Notes under the pieces: model-generated | Databases searched by the model: none | The model's input: only the letters and a program-made list of their open reading frames with translations | Told to the model about the DNA's origin: nothing | In this document: positions 11,407-24,650 of the stretch, piece by piece | Position numbering within the stretch: the stretch's first letter is position 1 | How the letters are laid out: every line of letters starts with the position of its first letter | Origin: Sipunculus nudus | Lineage: Eukaryota > Annelida > Sipuncula > Golfingiida > Sipunculidae | DNA: 64,000 nucleotides | Direction of reading: 5' to 3' | NCBI GenBank assembly: GCA_026874595.1 | Contig: CM049316.1 | Location: 21,787,839 to 21,851,838, forward strand | Translations under genes and position numbers: made by a program

Positions 11407-13246
11407 CATAACGTGAAACATTTTCGGGCTATGCAAATCATAAAAATATGTTTTTTTTTTAAGTTTATGAAAAGTGAATGGGGGAAGGTACGGGTCTCCC
11501 CCTCTCATATTAAGAAAATTTTTAAAGATGAAATGTAAACAGGAAATTTTCAGGCATTTTTTATCCAAAAAAATCGGTTCTCTTAAATATCCTAGCATAC
11601 TGTTGTCGACGTTAGACGGGCTTAATATTTAATATTTATATTTCTTTCAAACATGTTGCTTCGTGATGATGTCAACGCCGAAGGCGCCCCCTTCTAGATC
11701 CTCTATATGGTCTACATGGAGGGATGCAAACATTTCGAAAACACGATATGTGGGATTCTAGTATGTTGGAGATAAATTATAGCTCAATCTTCCCCCAGCA
11801 AAGTACTCAACAACAGGAGGTACGCCACAACGGGAGAAACATACGCCACATGATGTTTTTTTTTTTGTACGCCGTTAAAGCATTCACAGGCCAAGAATGA
11901 TATACGTGTTTCTTTGTCCCAAGGAAATACACTCTAGTAGTTGGGGAAGTAGGCGCGCTGATGCACATTTTTGAAAAACACTGTATAGAGCTTATCTGTT
12001 TACAGATGCATTATATGTACGATGCACTCAGTAAATCGCATACCCCGGCTTACGCTCAACAATCCTGATCATCTGGTGATTGAAATAATATGGTCCTTCC
12101 TGGTCCTTGTCCCGGTCCTCCCTGAACTTTCGTGGTACAGAAGCGTAATCCTACTAACTGACAAACGGAACAACAAACTAAAAACGAACCGATGGACATT
12201 TATGAGCGAGCAACCTCCTTCTTTAGGGTATACCAATTCATACCGAGCATATTTTTCCTTTTATTCACTATAATTACTTATGTGGATTGGCATGATATCC
12301 ATTTTTGTTATAGTAATCTCATGGAAACGATTAAATGTAGGTAGCTCTTATCCAGACCACTGTGACAGAAACAAAAGTAGCTTATTTGGAAGAATTATAT
12401 GTTAAGTCCTTTATCGCATATCTTACTTGAAACCGGTTTGAAATCTACGTGGCGCGTGTGATAGCTGGAACAAAAGCTGTTTATCTCAAAATGTGTCAAA
12501 ATGGATAACATTTTTGTTTTTATGTTAGACTGATGAGCCCTTGATGGATCATGATGTCTCAGATACATTTCAATTAGATCGCGCAACAATACTGAAGGGA
12601 TAATGTCCAAATGGGTGTTCCCAAAAAAACGCATTTCGAGCCATAACAATAAAAGCTATACAAGGCTTGGGCCAAAATATACTGTAAAAACAGCACTTTC
12701 CATTAAGGAAACACTGCTCATTCCTAAGTGAGACCATTAGTACACTTTTAAAAACCATTTGGAATAAAGGGGAGGTATTTTGTAAAATATATAGATATCT
12801 GCCATTCTGAAAAAGGTGTTGTTCTTTCAGGTCGCCCCATTTGGAAATGTATAGCAGAGTATAATTCTAAGAATTTTTTTTCAGAACTACAAATCCACAC
12901 ACTTGTAAACAAGTATTCCACACTGGCATAAAATACGGACCGTGGTGAATATGTAGGGCTGATGAAGATTACCCAAGTGATCAAGATAGTCATAGACAGA
13001 GGACAGAGAATTATACTAGGCCATTCTTAAGGTGTATAACATTAGTATTGATGCTCAGTGGAATCCAGTTATTTACTCATTGCCTAATAGGCGGCAGTCA
13101 ACTATGTGACAAGAAGAAAACTGTACAAGCCAAAAAAAAAACAGCCAATGCATCATTTCAGCGAAAACTGCACAGTATAGGGTCAAATCACACGATTCAA
13201 TATAAAGAAAGTAAGATAAATTGTCTTCTTTGACAGCTATAATGGC

Positions 13247-13250
<4 letters not shown>
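11290..13250. other. no gene seen; (TA)n at 11377-11402
   Basis: AT-rich sequence. Apart from a short TA microsatellite, a 12-base T run near 11449 and another T run near 11857, nothing is recognised. Open frames of 60-84 codons here show no domains. Confidence 0.6.

Positions 13251-13300
<50 letters not shown>
13251..13300. repeat. (TA)n microsatellite, followed by a short (CA)n at 13329-13346
   Basis: Alternating TA for about 50 bases, then a short CA run about 30 bases downstream. Confidence 0.95.
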
Positions 13301-13302
<2 letters not shown>

Positions 13303-13506
13303 AATATAGTCCCAAAAGGACACATGAATACACACACACACACACATATATATACATAATTCAGAGCCATGCGGCGCCATGAAACCACGCACACGTGGAT
13401 GGTTAATTGTTAGTTTCGTGCTTTGGATATAAACCAGAAGTTTGATTGATTGTTATTATTAATGAAAAACCTTAATCTAAATCTAAAGGTACAAATGAAA
13501 GGAATT

Positions 13507-13604
13507 ATGTTGAAAAAAATATCTATCAAATGAATCAGTGAAATTTGGTGTTTTTATGTTGAAAAAAAATATCTATCAAATGAATCAGTGAAATTCTTTG
13601 TTTT
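13507..13604. repeat. tandem duplication of a unit of about 49 bases
   Basis: The stretch from ATGTTGAAAAAAA through TATCTATCAAATGAATCAGT occurs at 13507 and again at 13556, differing mainly in the length of the A run and in the last few bases. It is a simple local tandem duplication, apparently recent. Confidence 0.92.
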
Positions 13605-16265
13605 TTTATTTTACGATTGACTGGTTTCATTTATTGAAGAATGTAGCGAAGAACATAACAGGATATTCAACGTCACAAGGGTAAATTCCTGAATAACGAC
13701 TATACTTTGATGTATCCCCTACCAAACAGGAGTAAACACTTAACAATCACAGCTTGCTGCTACAGTTTATGGCAGAAACTATGCCGAGTGTGCCCCCTGA
13801 GCCAAGAAGAGCACTGTGAAGAATTAAACAGCTTAAAAACATTGAAAGGTCGGAACAAACATATCCAATAGCTTTACTTTTGTCTGCCGGCTGCATATCC
13901 TTAATTCCAATATGAGACATCCGGGATTTATTCTGCGCGCAAAACGTCAGCCCCATGAACGGTTTCAAAATTTAGATCAATGTATTTTTCTTGATGACCT
14001 CGTTATAACCGACAACAAACGCATAACACAACGTTGTTGTCTTCCCTACGTATAACATCACACAGACACCTTGTCAATAAGACTCGGTATTCTTACATTT
14101 ATTGTAAAATTGTCATTACTTAACCGTAGTGCATGTGCCTCGACTTACCGTATGGGTCTATGTCTAGACCTTATATTTGCGTTTACACACTTATATCGCT
14201 AGTGTTATATATGATTGGCATATCTTATAACCATGATCCGAGGTAAAAGCCAAGCTCTAGTGCAAAAACACTCTTCTTTTTTGTAAAAACTATTATAATT
14301 TTTATAATTATGGGGACTGTTTCGAGTGTTAACCCCTCTTTCGTAATGCCTGTGACGTCCGCGTGATTAACTACTCGGAGTTACTCAGGTGACCAACAAA
14401 CCAGACGTAAACTCTTATTTCATTCCCAAAATAACTCTTAATGGTCCATCATTAGGCATGTTCACGGCTATGCTGGTATATGGACAATGGGACAAATAGG
14501 TTATTTTTCTCTCATGTCAGTTTATTTTTTTCTGTCTTGCTTTCCAGCAACCTTGCACAACGATTGTTTCGATTTCCATATAACTATTTAGAGGGCTCGG
14601 ACATCGGACCAAGAAGATTTAACAAATGCTTTAGATCTCGATAAAAGGGTGGATGCAGTATACAGGACATTAGTCCATATTATTAGGAATTCGGACTCGA
14701 GAGTTCTCGTCTCAGGGGTAAGGAGTCAAGAAATCTGGCAAGTCTAGGTCGAGTCGATTAGAAACAAGTGACCCAAGGGTAATGACGCTAAGCTGACTAG
14801 GAAGACCTTGAAAAAACGAATTTTATCATCTGAATGGCAAAATTTGTAGGTGGTATCCCCATTCAACTGAAGCACACCTTGGATGATATAGGTAACACAG
14901 ACCTGATTTCATGTTTCCTAGGAAATTTTTCATAGCCTCCCTGGAAGTCAAGTTAAATATTATAGGTACAATGGTTACGATAATAAGTGTTACGATATTA
15001 CAAATGTCGACAAATCACAACTGAAATAAACGTACATCAGGAACATCTGATTTTCCCCAAGAAATCGTGATTATATAGTTTATGACACATTAGTAAACAG
15101 ATATAAATAACAGAAACTCATTTGCATTCAGTTGGTACCATCACGACAAATGTATCATTCTGTACCTTTCCAATAGCTGCCAATGGTATCATTGCAAAAC
15201 AAAATAAGAGGCTAAAAAATTCATATTCTCTGTTTTACGGGTTTGAAAATTCAATTAATGTTTGTTGCAGACCAAAAATATTACCGCTTAAATCACTCAA
15301 CACTGAAAGTTGGATTTCCAATTCGCTACCGAAAATATTCACACACTCCATTGCTTTCAACATTACCTATAACGAGTAAATGGTAGCAGGATAAAATTCC
15401 TTACTCTACAGAATGAGAGAAGGAATATCTACTTCTTTAGATATATTCTGTTATCTGCACAATCTTATTAAAAGTATAATATTCTGCAAGGAAGATCTGA
15501 CCATATTTTACAAACTGGGACTACTCATAACCTTTCAGGCATAATAAGGACAAAGCAACACAACAAAAATCCGTGTTTGAGTGATTATTCAAACGGATAA
15601 AAGGCGAATTCATTTCAGGGACTTAATCTTTAGTATACATTTACTAAGAATGAGTGTTTAAGATAAATAACACCTTTTATCTTAAGATCTATTCTCTTCT
15701 GGCATGGCATATTTACCTTAGATATGCCATATAACCACAACTGTAGGTACTTGCTATGTTAAAAAAGATAGTTTGCTGATGTAAAACTAGGGGGGATAGA
15801 ACTTGTGCCAGGTAGTATAAATTACATTTATCGGAAATCCGTCCCGTCATCAGAGTAATTTTTGATAACATTCGATATAATGTTACATGGGATGTTAAAT
15901 TATATTCAGTTTGTACACATTTATTCTGAAGAAAATTAACAGAAAGCAATGGTGTCTGATTTATGTCCATCATTTGATGGGAAATAACAATTTTGATTAT
16001 TTTTTTTTATCACCTGTTGCTTGAAACAAATACGACCGCTGTTAAAAACTCCCTTTTAGTTTATACCTGCATCAGTCTTGTCTTCTGTCGCATTTTCAAG
16101 GAAACGCGGGTTAACTGAAGTTGGCTTAAAGTGTTACCTGATATTCCAAATCATAGTGATCGTAATTACGCACGTGTACTCGCATATAAATTTACTATGT
16201 CACCTGATAAGCAATCAGACAGCGGGAGATAATCATCTGATCTTAAAATTGCTAATTATTCATTT
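13605..16265. other. no gene seen
   Basis: About 2.6 kb of AT-rich sequence without a supportable gene. One short stretch near 14765-14800 (AGTGACCCAAGGGTAATGAC) resembles 42443-42477 in duplicated unit B, a possible remnant of a further copy of that unit. Confidence 0.55.
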
Positions 16266-16275
16266 AAACTTCTTA

Positions 16276-16450
16276 GCATGGACGGATCCAGGATTTAGAA
16301 ACAGTAGGGGTCCAACCCAGGAGGATTTATGAAAAAAGCTATAAAAAGGTCCCTAGGTCAGGAAAAAAATGGGGGGGGGGGGGTCCAGGCCGCAAAGAAA
16401 TTGATCTTAAACCATTATCAAGGTTGCGGTGGCTGAAGGGGGGGGGGGGG
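16276..16450 (+). repeat. G-rich low-complexity segment with two poly(G) tracts
   Basis: GACGGATCCAGGATTTAG is followed by GGGGTCC and then runs of about 13 G at 16371-16383 and 16438-16450. Related C-rich text occurs at 34707-34760 and 42935-43030. The runs could form G-quadruplexes. Confidence 0.6.
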
Positions 16451-18835
16451 TCTCAAACCCCAGGATCCTCTTCGGCTTAGTATTTCATCACCTTGAAGAT
16501 AATCATACAATGCCTTACTATAACACTGGCAACGTGTGCACCATTCTAAAACATGATGTACATAACACCAAAACTATAGACCAAAAACATGAAGTTTTAC
16601 ATCTCTGTCTATAAATGTCATTTATAAACCTTTAATATTTTTTAAGTTTCTGTGTTTTTCCATGGCATTTACCTTCAACCAGACGGATATTTCGCAAAGC
16701 CTGGTATCAATTCCGCGATATCAAAACAAGGTAAACAAGCCATTATAATATAAATTAGTTTATATTTGATAAGGGCTCATCGCATTTACAATAATGTTTT
16801 ACCATGTTGAGTAGTAATTTCATTCATCTGGTCATCAGTAGTCTGGTGTAGTTCCCGTAATAAACAGAGTCAGGTAGTCATTCAGGATTTTAAGATAATA
16901 TTAAGTATGGCTTGCGTGCACGAAAGTTATATTTACATAACCATGAATGCTATACCCAATGCCCAACCGCGGGATTTTCGGGAAAATGTGATAAATATCT
17001 TCTGAAAAGTTTATATAATATTGAATGAATGGACGCAATCAATCGCCTTTATATAAAATAAATTATATATGGCTGAATACAAAAAAAATGTTTCATGTAA
17101 TTTTAATTTAATTGTTGATTTTGTTTATTCTGTATCATATACAGTAACTAGTCTACATCATGTATATCATACGTCTTATAATAGCCGGTGATTCGTACAA
17201 TGTAGTAATTTTTTTTCCATCTATGAAGAGTAGCATGCGTAGTGCCAGATTCAATAGTGGGTGACTTAGTCTAGGGATGCCTTTGGGAGGCTCAAATGAA
17301 CCAAACCTTAGTTCCCTTCATTATCAGATTCTGTTGGATGCAAGTAGACCAGGTCTGATGAATAGCGTTGAAAAATGTCCCTTTGATAACATAATCTGCA
17401 ACATCAGGTCCTTATAATGCAAATTATGAACACTGCTGTCCATAATGTCAATTATGAACTCTAATGTGTAGTCCGCAGGAGTTGTATTGTGCAGGCTCTG
17501 AATGATGTTGAATTTAGATAAAAAGTGAATGTGGCGCATGTTGTGTTACTGGAATTGGAAGGGGAATGGATCTGAGCTGGCCATCCATCCAGCTTCCCTA
17601 AACATTCAGAAAATAAAGAAAAAAGGCTTGAGGTTAGCGAGGCCTCGCAATCCAGTAGTAAGGTAAGTCCAGACCATGAGACTGGACTCCTCAGATGCTT
17701 TTGATAATATAAAAAATAATGAGAGGTTCCCGCGAAGGCGACAAAATGAGATGGCAATGATCAATAAACTCTAGATAAACCTGTAAGGCTGAACCAGGCA
17801 GCAAACAGTTTGTCAGGACCCTGAGAAATGTTACGATATTGTTGTCACTGCACCCGATTTCCACGACGTTCCCGTTGAGATATGCTATGCGTTGAGAGTC
17901 AGCTAGAATCTGGGTGCATATACCTGAGCTGTAGTTGTAATAAAGAGCTTTATACTGTAAAACAAATATTTTTTTTTATGTTTATTGGTAACCCTGGATC
18001 AGTTTACAACTTAAAATACCCACTCTAAAGTAGGACATTTTAAACTGATGTTGGTATAATTTTGTTGTAGGGTGGGCCGTTAAGCCCGGAAGAAGTGTTT
18101 CAATTAATTCTATTAAATTTGGAGTTTTTTTAATTTAATACATACAAAAGAATAGGCGGGAAAGGGGTAAATTTGGATGGATCTTGATCCAGATTCACAA
18201 TTTGATTGGACCTATCCGTACGAAAACCACGGCCGATCACATAACCTCCTGCCACCTTTTGTAGAAGGAGGTATTTTACGAAAATATTTAATTTTGAAAC
18301 GAGACTAAACCTTCCTAGGTTTGTATGCCTGGAGGTCGAGGTCCGTCAGTCCATATATATAAACCCAACAGGAGAATACATCTAGGCACTGAAGAGGGGA
18401 CCCTTTCTTATTTGATCTCTAATTCTAAATTGAACGCCCAGACAAGGTCATTGTCATTACTTGTACTTCTGAACCCTTCAGCGGTATATAATAAGGATTA
18501 CCATGCCTTCAGCGGTGACTGAAAACGGTGTCTGTTGAGTTATGTCTCCTTTGAGCCGCTGGTTGATTTATGTCTGCTTGGGCATGAAGGGAAGGTCTGG
18601 AAATTGTCTGTTTCGCTTTGGCTTGGTGAAAAGATTGATGTCCTGTCCTAAATATTAATCCGCAGTGGCCTTGAATCCAATACGTAAAAGTAAGGGACGT
18701 GACCCTGATGTTAAACTAAGCAAAGGTATTAATAGAATTGTAACTAAGATTATATTAATTTATACAGTTACACCCACATCCTTGGTATCATAAAGTGTAA
18801 CGCGAAATCTGCTTTCTATGGGCTCCAGGCCTCCG
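16451..18835. other. no gene seen
   Basis: AT-rich sequence. Short frames (for example 17461-17757 minus, 98 codons) have no recognisable domain. No repeat family was recognised. Confidence 0.55.
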
Positions 18836-19040
18836 CCTTTTGTTTGTATTCACTTATTCGGCCAATATTCCCAGGTTCATTCATGCATAAGTGACCTTGT
18901 TGATATTCCTTGATAACGTCCCTGAACCCAGGTTATATGTGAGATTAACCTCAAAATCGGTCCCCAAATAACCTAAAAATTTTACGAGATTCCGTTCATG
19001 TTGCCTGGTTAATATTGTGAACAAACGCACTCGAACGGGG
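18836..19040 (-). repeat. dispersed repeat family R1, copy 3 (reverse)
   Basis: Read on the minus strand it gives CATGAACGGAATCTCGTAAA, a TCAAGGAATATCAACAAGGT block, TGCATGAATGAACCTGGGAA and GGCCGAATAAGTGAATACAA, in the same order as the plus-strand copies. It lies just upstream of the 5' truncation point of retrotransposon copy 2. Confidence 0.75.
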
Positions 19041-19199
19041 ATGAAGTATTACAGCGGAGACAATTATTCGTATTTAGGTCGTTTTGTTATTCTTCCCGCA
19101 AAAACTACACGAGGACCTAACGCTCCATACATAATAACCATGTATCTAGAGTGGGTACCTACTGGAACCAGTTATCGTAAAGTTCATCGTAAATATAAA

Positions 19200-22100
19200 T
19201 AGGTCTCGCTTTGCGCGGCATGGACTTTAATGAGAAACTGTTGGAAACATTACAATCAGTCAATACTGAAGCTATCTTTGTAAAGGTAAAGTATGCTGAA
19301 CGCAATATTATCGTTGCTTCAATATATAGACCACCATCTTCTGATACATGCTTATTAAGTAAAATCACTGATCTTATTGAGGAATCGCTAAAATACCATG
19401 TACCAGTAGTCATTCTTGGAGATTTTAATATCGATGTAAGTAAAACAGGAACTTTGACAAGTGTCTTTGACCAGTGGCTATGCAATTTCCAACTTAAGCA
19501 GTTAGTGAAGTCTCCAACCAGAGAAACTGTAACCTCATCAACAGTGATAGATTTAGTCTTCTCGAACATTCCCGAGAGACATATAACTACGGATGTATTA
19601 CCAATCTCTTTGAGTGACCACTATTTAGTTTACACAGTACTATCATTCAAAAATATTAATAGAAACGTCATAACAATAAAATCTAGAAACTTTAGCAAAT
19701 TTAATCTAGAGAATTACCGAAATGATATCGCCTCATCTGTTATACTACAGAATGTATTCTATGAATCTAATATCGAAATTGCATGGAACAGCTGGAAAAC
19801 TGAGTTCCTAAATATCTGTAATAAACATGCGCCCATATGGTCTCGTAGGGTAAAACATAGAGATAACCCTTGGATGACACCGCAAATCCGTAGCATGATA
19901 AAGCTCAGAGACAGATTACACAGATGCGCTGTAAAACACAAATCTCACATTCTCTTCTTTAAGTATAGAAGAATGAGAAACATGGTAACTACGCTTATAA
20001 GATCGACAAAAACTGCTTATTTCAGACATAACATCGATAATAACTATAATAATATCAAAGGTATGTGGAGCGCTCTTAAAAAAGTATTACCTGGTTCCTC
20101 ATCAGCTAAACCTGTAGATTGCGATATATCATGTGAAGAGTTTAATGAGTATTTCAGTACCATAGGTGATATATTAGCGGTAAATTTAAAGGCATCCGAA
20201 ACCCGCCCTGTTCGGTCGTTGAATATTACAGAGTCCCGTTTCAAATTTTCTATACTACTATCGCAGGATATACAGAAAGATTTACTTGCACTTCCACCTA
20301 AACACACTCTGGATATAATCGATATGGACATCACATTACTCCAAATGGCTTCGCAGCTCATTAGTCCTATGTTATGTTATCTATTTAATCTATCACTATA
20401 TAACGCCACGTACCCGCTTGACTGGAAAACAGCTCGAATTACTCCAGTATATAAAGGAAAAGGCGATAAAGCAAATAAGAGTAATTACAGACCCATATCA
20501 ATAATACCTCACGTTGCGAAACTATTTGAAAAAGCTGTACAAAGGCAACTAATCAGGTTTATCACAAATAGCAATAGAATTTCAGAAAGTCAGCACGCAT
20601 ATCTGCCCGGAAAATCTACTGTAACGGCTCTTAGTAAATTTTCAAATGACGTATATAAAACTATGGATCAGGGTAAAGTTACTGCTGCTTGTTTTTTCGA
20701 CCTAACCAAAGGATTTGATACCATAAATCATAAAAGATTATTGGAAAAGTTGTTCGTTTTTGGTTTTGATAAGAAAACAGTTGCCTGGTTTCAATCTTAC
20801 CTCCATGATCGCCTACAGATCGTAAAATACAACAACAATCTATCCAATGCTGCTGTTGTTAATGTAGGTGTTCCTCAGGGTACAGTTCTCGGCCCTATTC
20901 TATTTTTGATATACATAAATGATCTTCCAAATGTGCTAAATACTGATGGTATTGTAATGTACGCTGATGATGTCACTGTATATTGCCATGGTAAAAATGC
21001 TGTAGAAGCTGAGATTAATTTACAGCGAGTAGTAAATCATGTGACCACCTGGTACGACGAAAACCTGCTCACTCTGAATTATAATAAATCTAATGTTATG
21101 CTACTTGGAAATCTTCATAGAATTGCTGATCACAAACTCAAGATATCAATATTAGATACAACATTACTTTGTTCTAATAAGATTAATCTACTTGGCGTTA
21201 TAATAGATGCTAATTTATCCTGGAAACCACATGTTCACTCTCTATCCAAAAAACTATCTCAAAAGATAGGAGTTCTTTACCGAATATCAAGCTATCTGTC
21301 TATGCAATCTCTTACTAAGGTTTATGCAACTATAATTCAGCCTCATATTGACTATGCCCTAAGCATTTGGGGTTGTTCATTATTGTCTACCAATGATACG
21401 GTACAGAAAATACAAAACAGAGCTGCCCGCATTATATCCAAAAACTATGACAGAAATGTTGATTCTATAACCATAGTAAATGAACTGGGTTGGTTGAATA
21501 TACGTCAACGCTATATGTATTCTGTTGCAGTACTTATGTATAAATGTGTTTGTTCAATAGCTCCCGGTTTACAAGAGAATAATTTTCACTTTGTCAATGA
21601 AGCTCACAATCATCAAACCCGAGCTGCTGTGAGCAATGATTTAGTCGTTCCTAAACCTAGAACAAACTATCTGAAAAAATCTTTACTATATATGGGGCCA
21701 AAAGTATGGAATAGTTTATCCAATGAATCTAAGTCAGCCATAACTTGTGCATCTTTTAAGAAACGAATCAAATTGGAAATTTTAGCAACTGTATGTTCTA
21801 TATGACACATGTTATATTTGCATAAATTTGCGTTTTATACATGTAGCACTCATTCTTTTATCATTTCATAGATCATACAACAACTGTAAATTAATTTCAT
21901 ACGTATTTAACTGAATCTAACAATGATCAGGTCCATAAATGCTAGAGATTATTGTAATATTATTGGTTCGTACGCCTCGCATATTTACATGTATATATAT
22001 ACTGATTTCATGTGATATTTTAGTTTACTCCTTCTGTCTATAGATGTATATATTGATATACTTTCTTAATTCTCTTAATATGCTTTTATGATTTGAGTCC

Positions 22101-22278
22101 ATATGTTCATGTTTATATTTTTAGTCATGGTATTATTTTATGCATTGTATTGATAGTTTAGTCATTGTATGTTTTATATGTACTGATACAGGGCACCAAG
22201 TAAGACCAGTTTAATTTAAACTGATTGGTTTTCCCTGTATAAACATAATGTAAATAAATAAATAAATAAATAAATAAA
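19200..22278 (+). mobile_element. non-LTR retrotransposon, copy 2 (Jockey/CR1-like), 5'-truncated
   Basis: The element runs from inside the endonuclease domain to a 3' UTR and a (TAAA)n tail at 22251-22278. The 5' part (any ORF1 and the N-terminal third of the endonuclease) is missing, so the left border near 19200 is approximate. One long frame spans the rest without stops. With copy 1 being almost identical, this suggests recent activity of the family in this genome. The AAATAAAT-type tail, instead of poly(A), is usual for several CR1/Jockey-group lineages; the exact clade cannot be named without a search. Confidence 0.93.
19202..21805 (+). CDS. endonuclease-reverse transcriptase (partial ORF2) of copy 2
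   Basis: Numbered from 19211, the frame has an AP-type endonuclease C-terminal part with IYRPP (38-42), GDFNID (70-75), TVIDLVFSN (111-119) and the catalytic SDH (135-137). The reverse transcriptase follows: WKTARITPVYKGKG (405-418), NYRP (425-428), FFDLTKGFDTIN (495-506), GVPQGTVLGP (553-562) and YADD (584-587), with thumb and C-terminal region to residue 864. Catalytic Asp residues are present. Motif A reads KGFD where most relatives have KAFD, and copy 1 shares this. The frame is open back to a stop at 19196, so the first ATG (19220) is internal and not a native start. The enzyme nicks the target and primes cDNA synthesis there. Lack of the endonuclease N-terminus, including its first metal-binding residues, makes this copy probably inactive on its own. 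Confidence 0.93.
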   Translation, partial: GLALRGMDFNEKLLETLQSVNTEAIFVKVKYAERNIIVASIYRPPSSDTCLLSKITDLIEESLKYHVPVVILGDFNIDVSKTGTLTSVFDQWLCNFQLKQLVKSPTRETVTSSTVIDLVFSNIPERHITTDVLPISLSDHYLVYTVLSFKNINRNVITIKSRNFSKFNLENYRNDIASSVILQNVFYESNIEIAWNSWKTEFLNICNKHAPIWSRRVKHRDNPWMTPQIRSMIKLRDRLHRCAVKHKSHILFFKYRRMRNMVTTLIRSTKTAYFRHNIDNNYNNIKGMWSALKKVLPGSSSAKPVDCDISCEEFNEYFSTIGDILAVNLKASETRPVRSLNITESRFKFSILLSQDIQKDLLALPPKHTLDIIDMDITLLQMASQLISPMLCYLFNLSLYNATYPLDWKTARITPVYKGKGDKANKSNYRPISIIPHVAKLFEKAVQRQLIRFITNSNRISESQHAYLPGKSTVTALSKFSNDVYKTMDQGKVTAACFFDLTKGFDTINHKRLLEKLFVFGFDKKTVAWFQSYLHDRLQIVKYNNNLSNAAVVNVGVPQGTVLGPILFLIYINDLPNVLNTDGIVMYADDVTVYCHGKNAVEAEINLQRVVNHVTTWYDENLLTLNYNKSNVMLLGNLHRIADHKLKISILDTTLLCSNKINLLGVIIDANLSWKPHVHSLSKKLSQKIGVLYRISSYLSMQSLTKVYATIIQPHIDYALSIWGCSLLSTNDTVQKIQNRAARIISKNYDRNVDSITIVNELGWLNIRQRYMYSVAVLMYKCVCSIAPGLQENNFHFVNEAHNHQTRAAVSNDLVVPKPRTNYLKKSLLYMGPKVWNSLSNESKSAITCASFKKRIKLEILATVCSI

Positions 22279-24650
22279 CATAATTTCAAATTGTAGATAA
22301 ACCGCTGCTCATCTGCTCGTATGGACAAGCACTGCCATATATACCTTGGTGTTACATGGTTGGTACTTCTAATAGCGACCACAACGGAGGTTATAATTTC
22401 GCCGATATTTGCTTGTTGGTTTGTTTGTTTATTTGTAGGATTAATCAAGAACATGTGGAGAGCTGGGATGCACATATAAGTGCAGATTGGCCAAATTGTA
22501 TCCCAAAGCCAGCCATTTTAAGCACATGAAATTGAGTAAGTCTGCTGTTCAATCAAAAGAAGGGAAGAGGTTCATTGTGTCTCTTGAATGAATTCTTTAT
22601 TATTGGCTATTATTACTTCTTTTTAATTGGCTTGCATTATGAAAATATGTTTCATTTTATTTCAGCATTTTATAAGGTATCGGGGACTCAAAGTGCAATA
22701 CCATTATAATAATGGTGATATTCCACTTCCTCCTGTATACGCTTTATTCCTCCGTAGCTGGGTTGCAGTTTCAGATATAATAATCAGTTTTAAAGGCCTC
22801 ACTGAGATCGAACTTAATCACATTAACCCAATAAAAAGAACTGCTGTGAGAATAATTAGTGATTAAGTTGAAAATTTACTGAACTTTACAACATGAACAT
22901 CTGTTACAGAGACAGATGTACCACGCTCCCTGAAATTTCATTTTAAATTGTTGTTATCTGATAGACGCTCTTTTATTATGCGGGCCTTTGCTTTCTGCAA
23001 TGATTATAATATTTTACCTCTTAAATTTTGTAGTATCTAGTATGTGCATACGTTATCCCATGCCACTAAAAATATTAATATTAATCGTCATTTACTGTCA
23101 ATTTTTCACTCAGACAACAATAGACCAGGTGCCTGAATTATATATTCCCAGGGCTGAGTAAATTATTTTATCTTCACAAATAAAAATCAAGTTAAAAGGA
23201 CATGGTTTTCAGAATATTTTGTTATTATTTGCGGAAAACACCTATGAAATACATGTATAACCTGTGCCTTTGAAATTAAACCATAGTAGTTCCAATATCA
23301 TATACAGTTTTGCTGAACAATTCATGACAGTCTTTTACGCATTATTGTTCCCCGTTGAAAAACCAACCCATCAGTGACACTGCATCAACTGCTTGATCCT
23401 AAAATGAGCTCATAAAGGCGGTGCATACTTTACGTGACCTGAGCGCGTAATTGAATTTTCCCGACCGAATAACATAAATTGTCATAAATGAAACCGTCAT
23501 TTGGACGCAAATGACATCAATCAGTCGAAAGAAACCAGTTTTCATTAGAAAAACAATAGGAGAAACCAATTAAAGTATTCAAAATAACTTTAATGCCAAA
23601 CCTATATATTTTATACATTATTAGCAAATGGAAACAATTGAGAGAAATCATAATTCAAGTAAAGCTCTGCTTATACAAGGGACACCCTGGCAGGGAAGGT
23701 TAACTGCTTCGGAACGAACTGAAATAACTGAAACGGGAAATTAGTTCATAGAAACAGTAAAGGAACAGCTTGATTGCCACTATATATGCTTCATAAGATA
23801 CCTTTTAACATCTGTGGCTTTTCAAGCAAGGACTTTTGCCCATCTTTTGTACGAGTCCTGATTAGTTGGTCCTGTACCTCCATTTTTAATACCCGAGGAA
23901 TCCTGTATTCCCGGTATTCATCTCTGATGATTGGAATTCTAGTACCAAAGAGCATTGTTCCCCAACTAGGAGTTCAGGCAAGGTCACTGGTATTGTTCTG
24001 GTTAAGTCCTATAAGCTATATAATATATTAGGGGAGATTTATTCCCTGCATGAATGGGTCTTACCACAGAGGTACTGCCAGTCTTAGTAAGTCTATCAAT
24101 CATTCTTAATTTGCTTTAAGGTAAGGCTTACTGCACTTCCTCTCGCATTAATTGTACCTGCCATTGCGTGTTCTGTTAAGCAAAGAATGTATCAAACTGG
24201 GGAAAGGAAGTTAAAACTCTTCATATGCATCCAGAAAACGTTGACTGACACAGGCGTGTACTTAAAGTAATCTAAATATGCGAAACAGTAAAAGAAAAAC
24301 AATATTCACTCGTTTGCAATGGGAAATTATATAATCATATCATTAATATAATCACAAATCGTTTCATTTGGCATATAAACCAACCCTTCAGTCAATAGAA
24401 TAAGGAGCCTTATAGTTAAATCTTCATGAGGGCCGGACTGTTTATCATAATAATTGAAATAAAATGCGCGTACTCAAGAAAACTGCATTAAACTCTAGAG
24501 TTAGGCTAGCTTCTAATGATGCATAATTTTTTGGACATTTGATACACATTTTAGTCAAAAAGACACATATGCACCCGGGTCGAGATGATCTGTAAATGTG
24601 AAGGAGAAGAACCCATTTAAATCATATTATCAACTGTTGATTGGACAGTC
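22279..24650. other. no gene seen
   Basis: About 2.4 kb of AT-rich sequence between retrotransposon copy 2 and duplicated unit A. Short frames (for example 22627-22866 and 23774-24031) show no domain. Confidence 0.55.

Noticed and set aside
14220-14340. Promoter or gene start near the TATA-like text around 14.2-14.3 kb
   Set aside because: TATA-like strings are everywhere in this AT-rich sequence and no frame follows.
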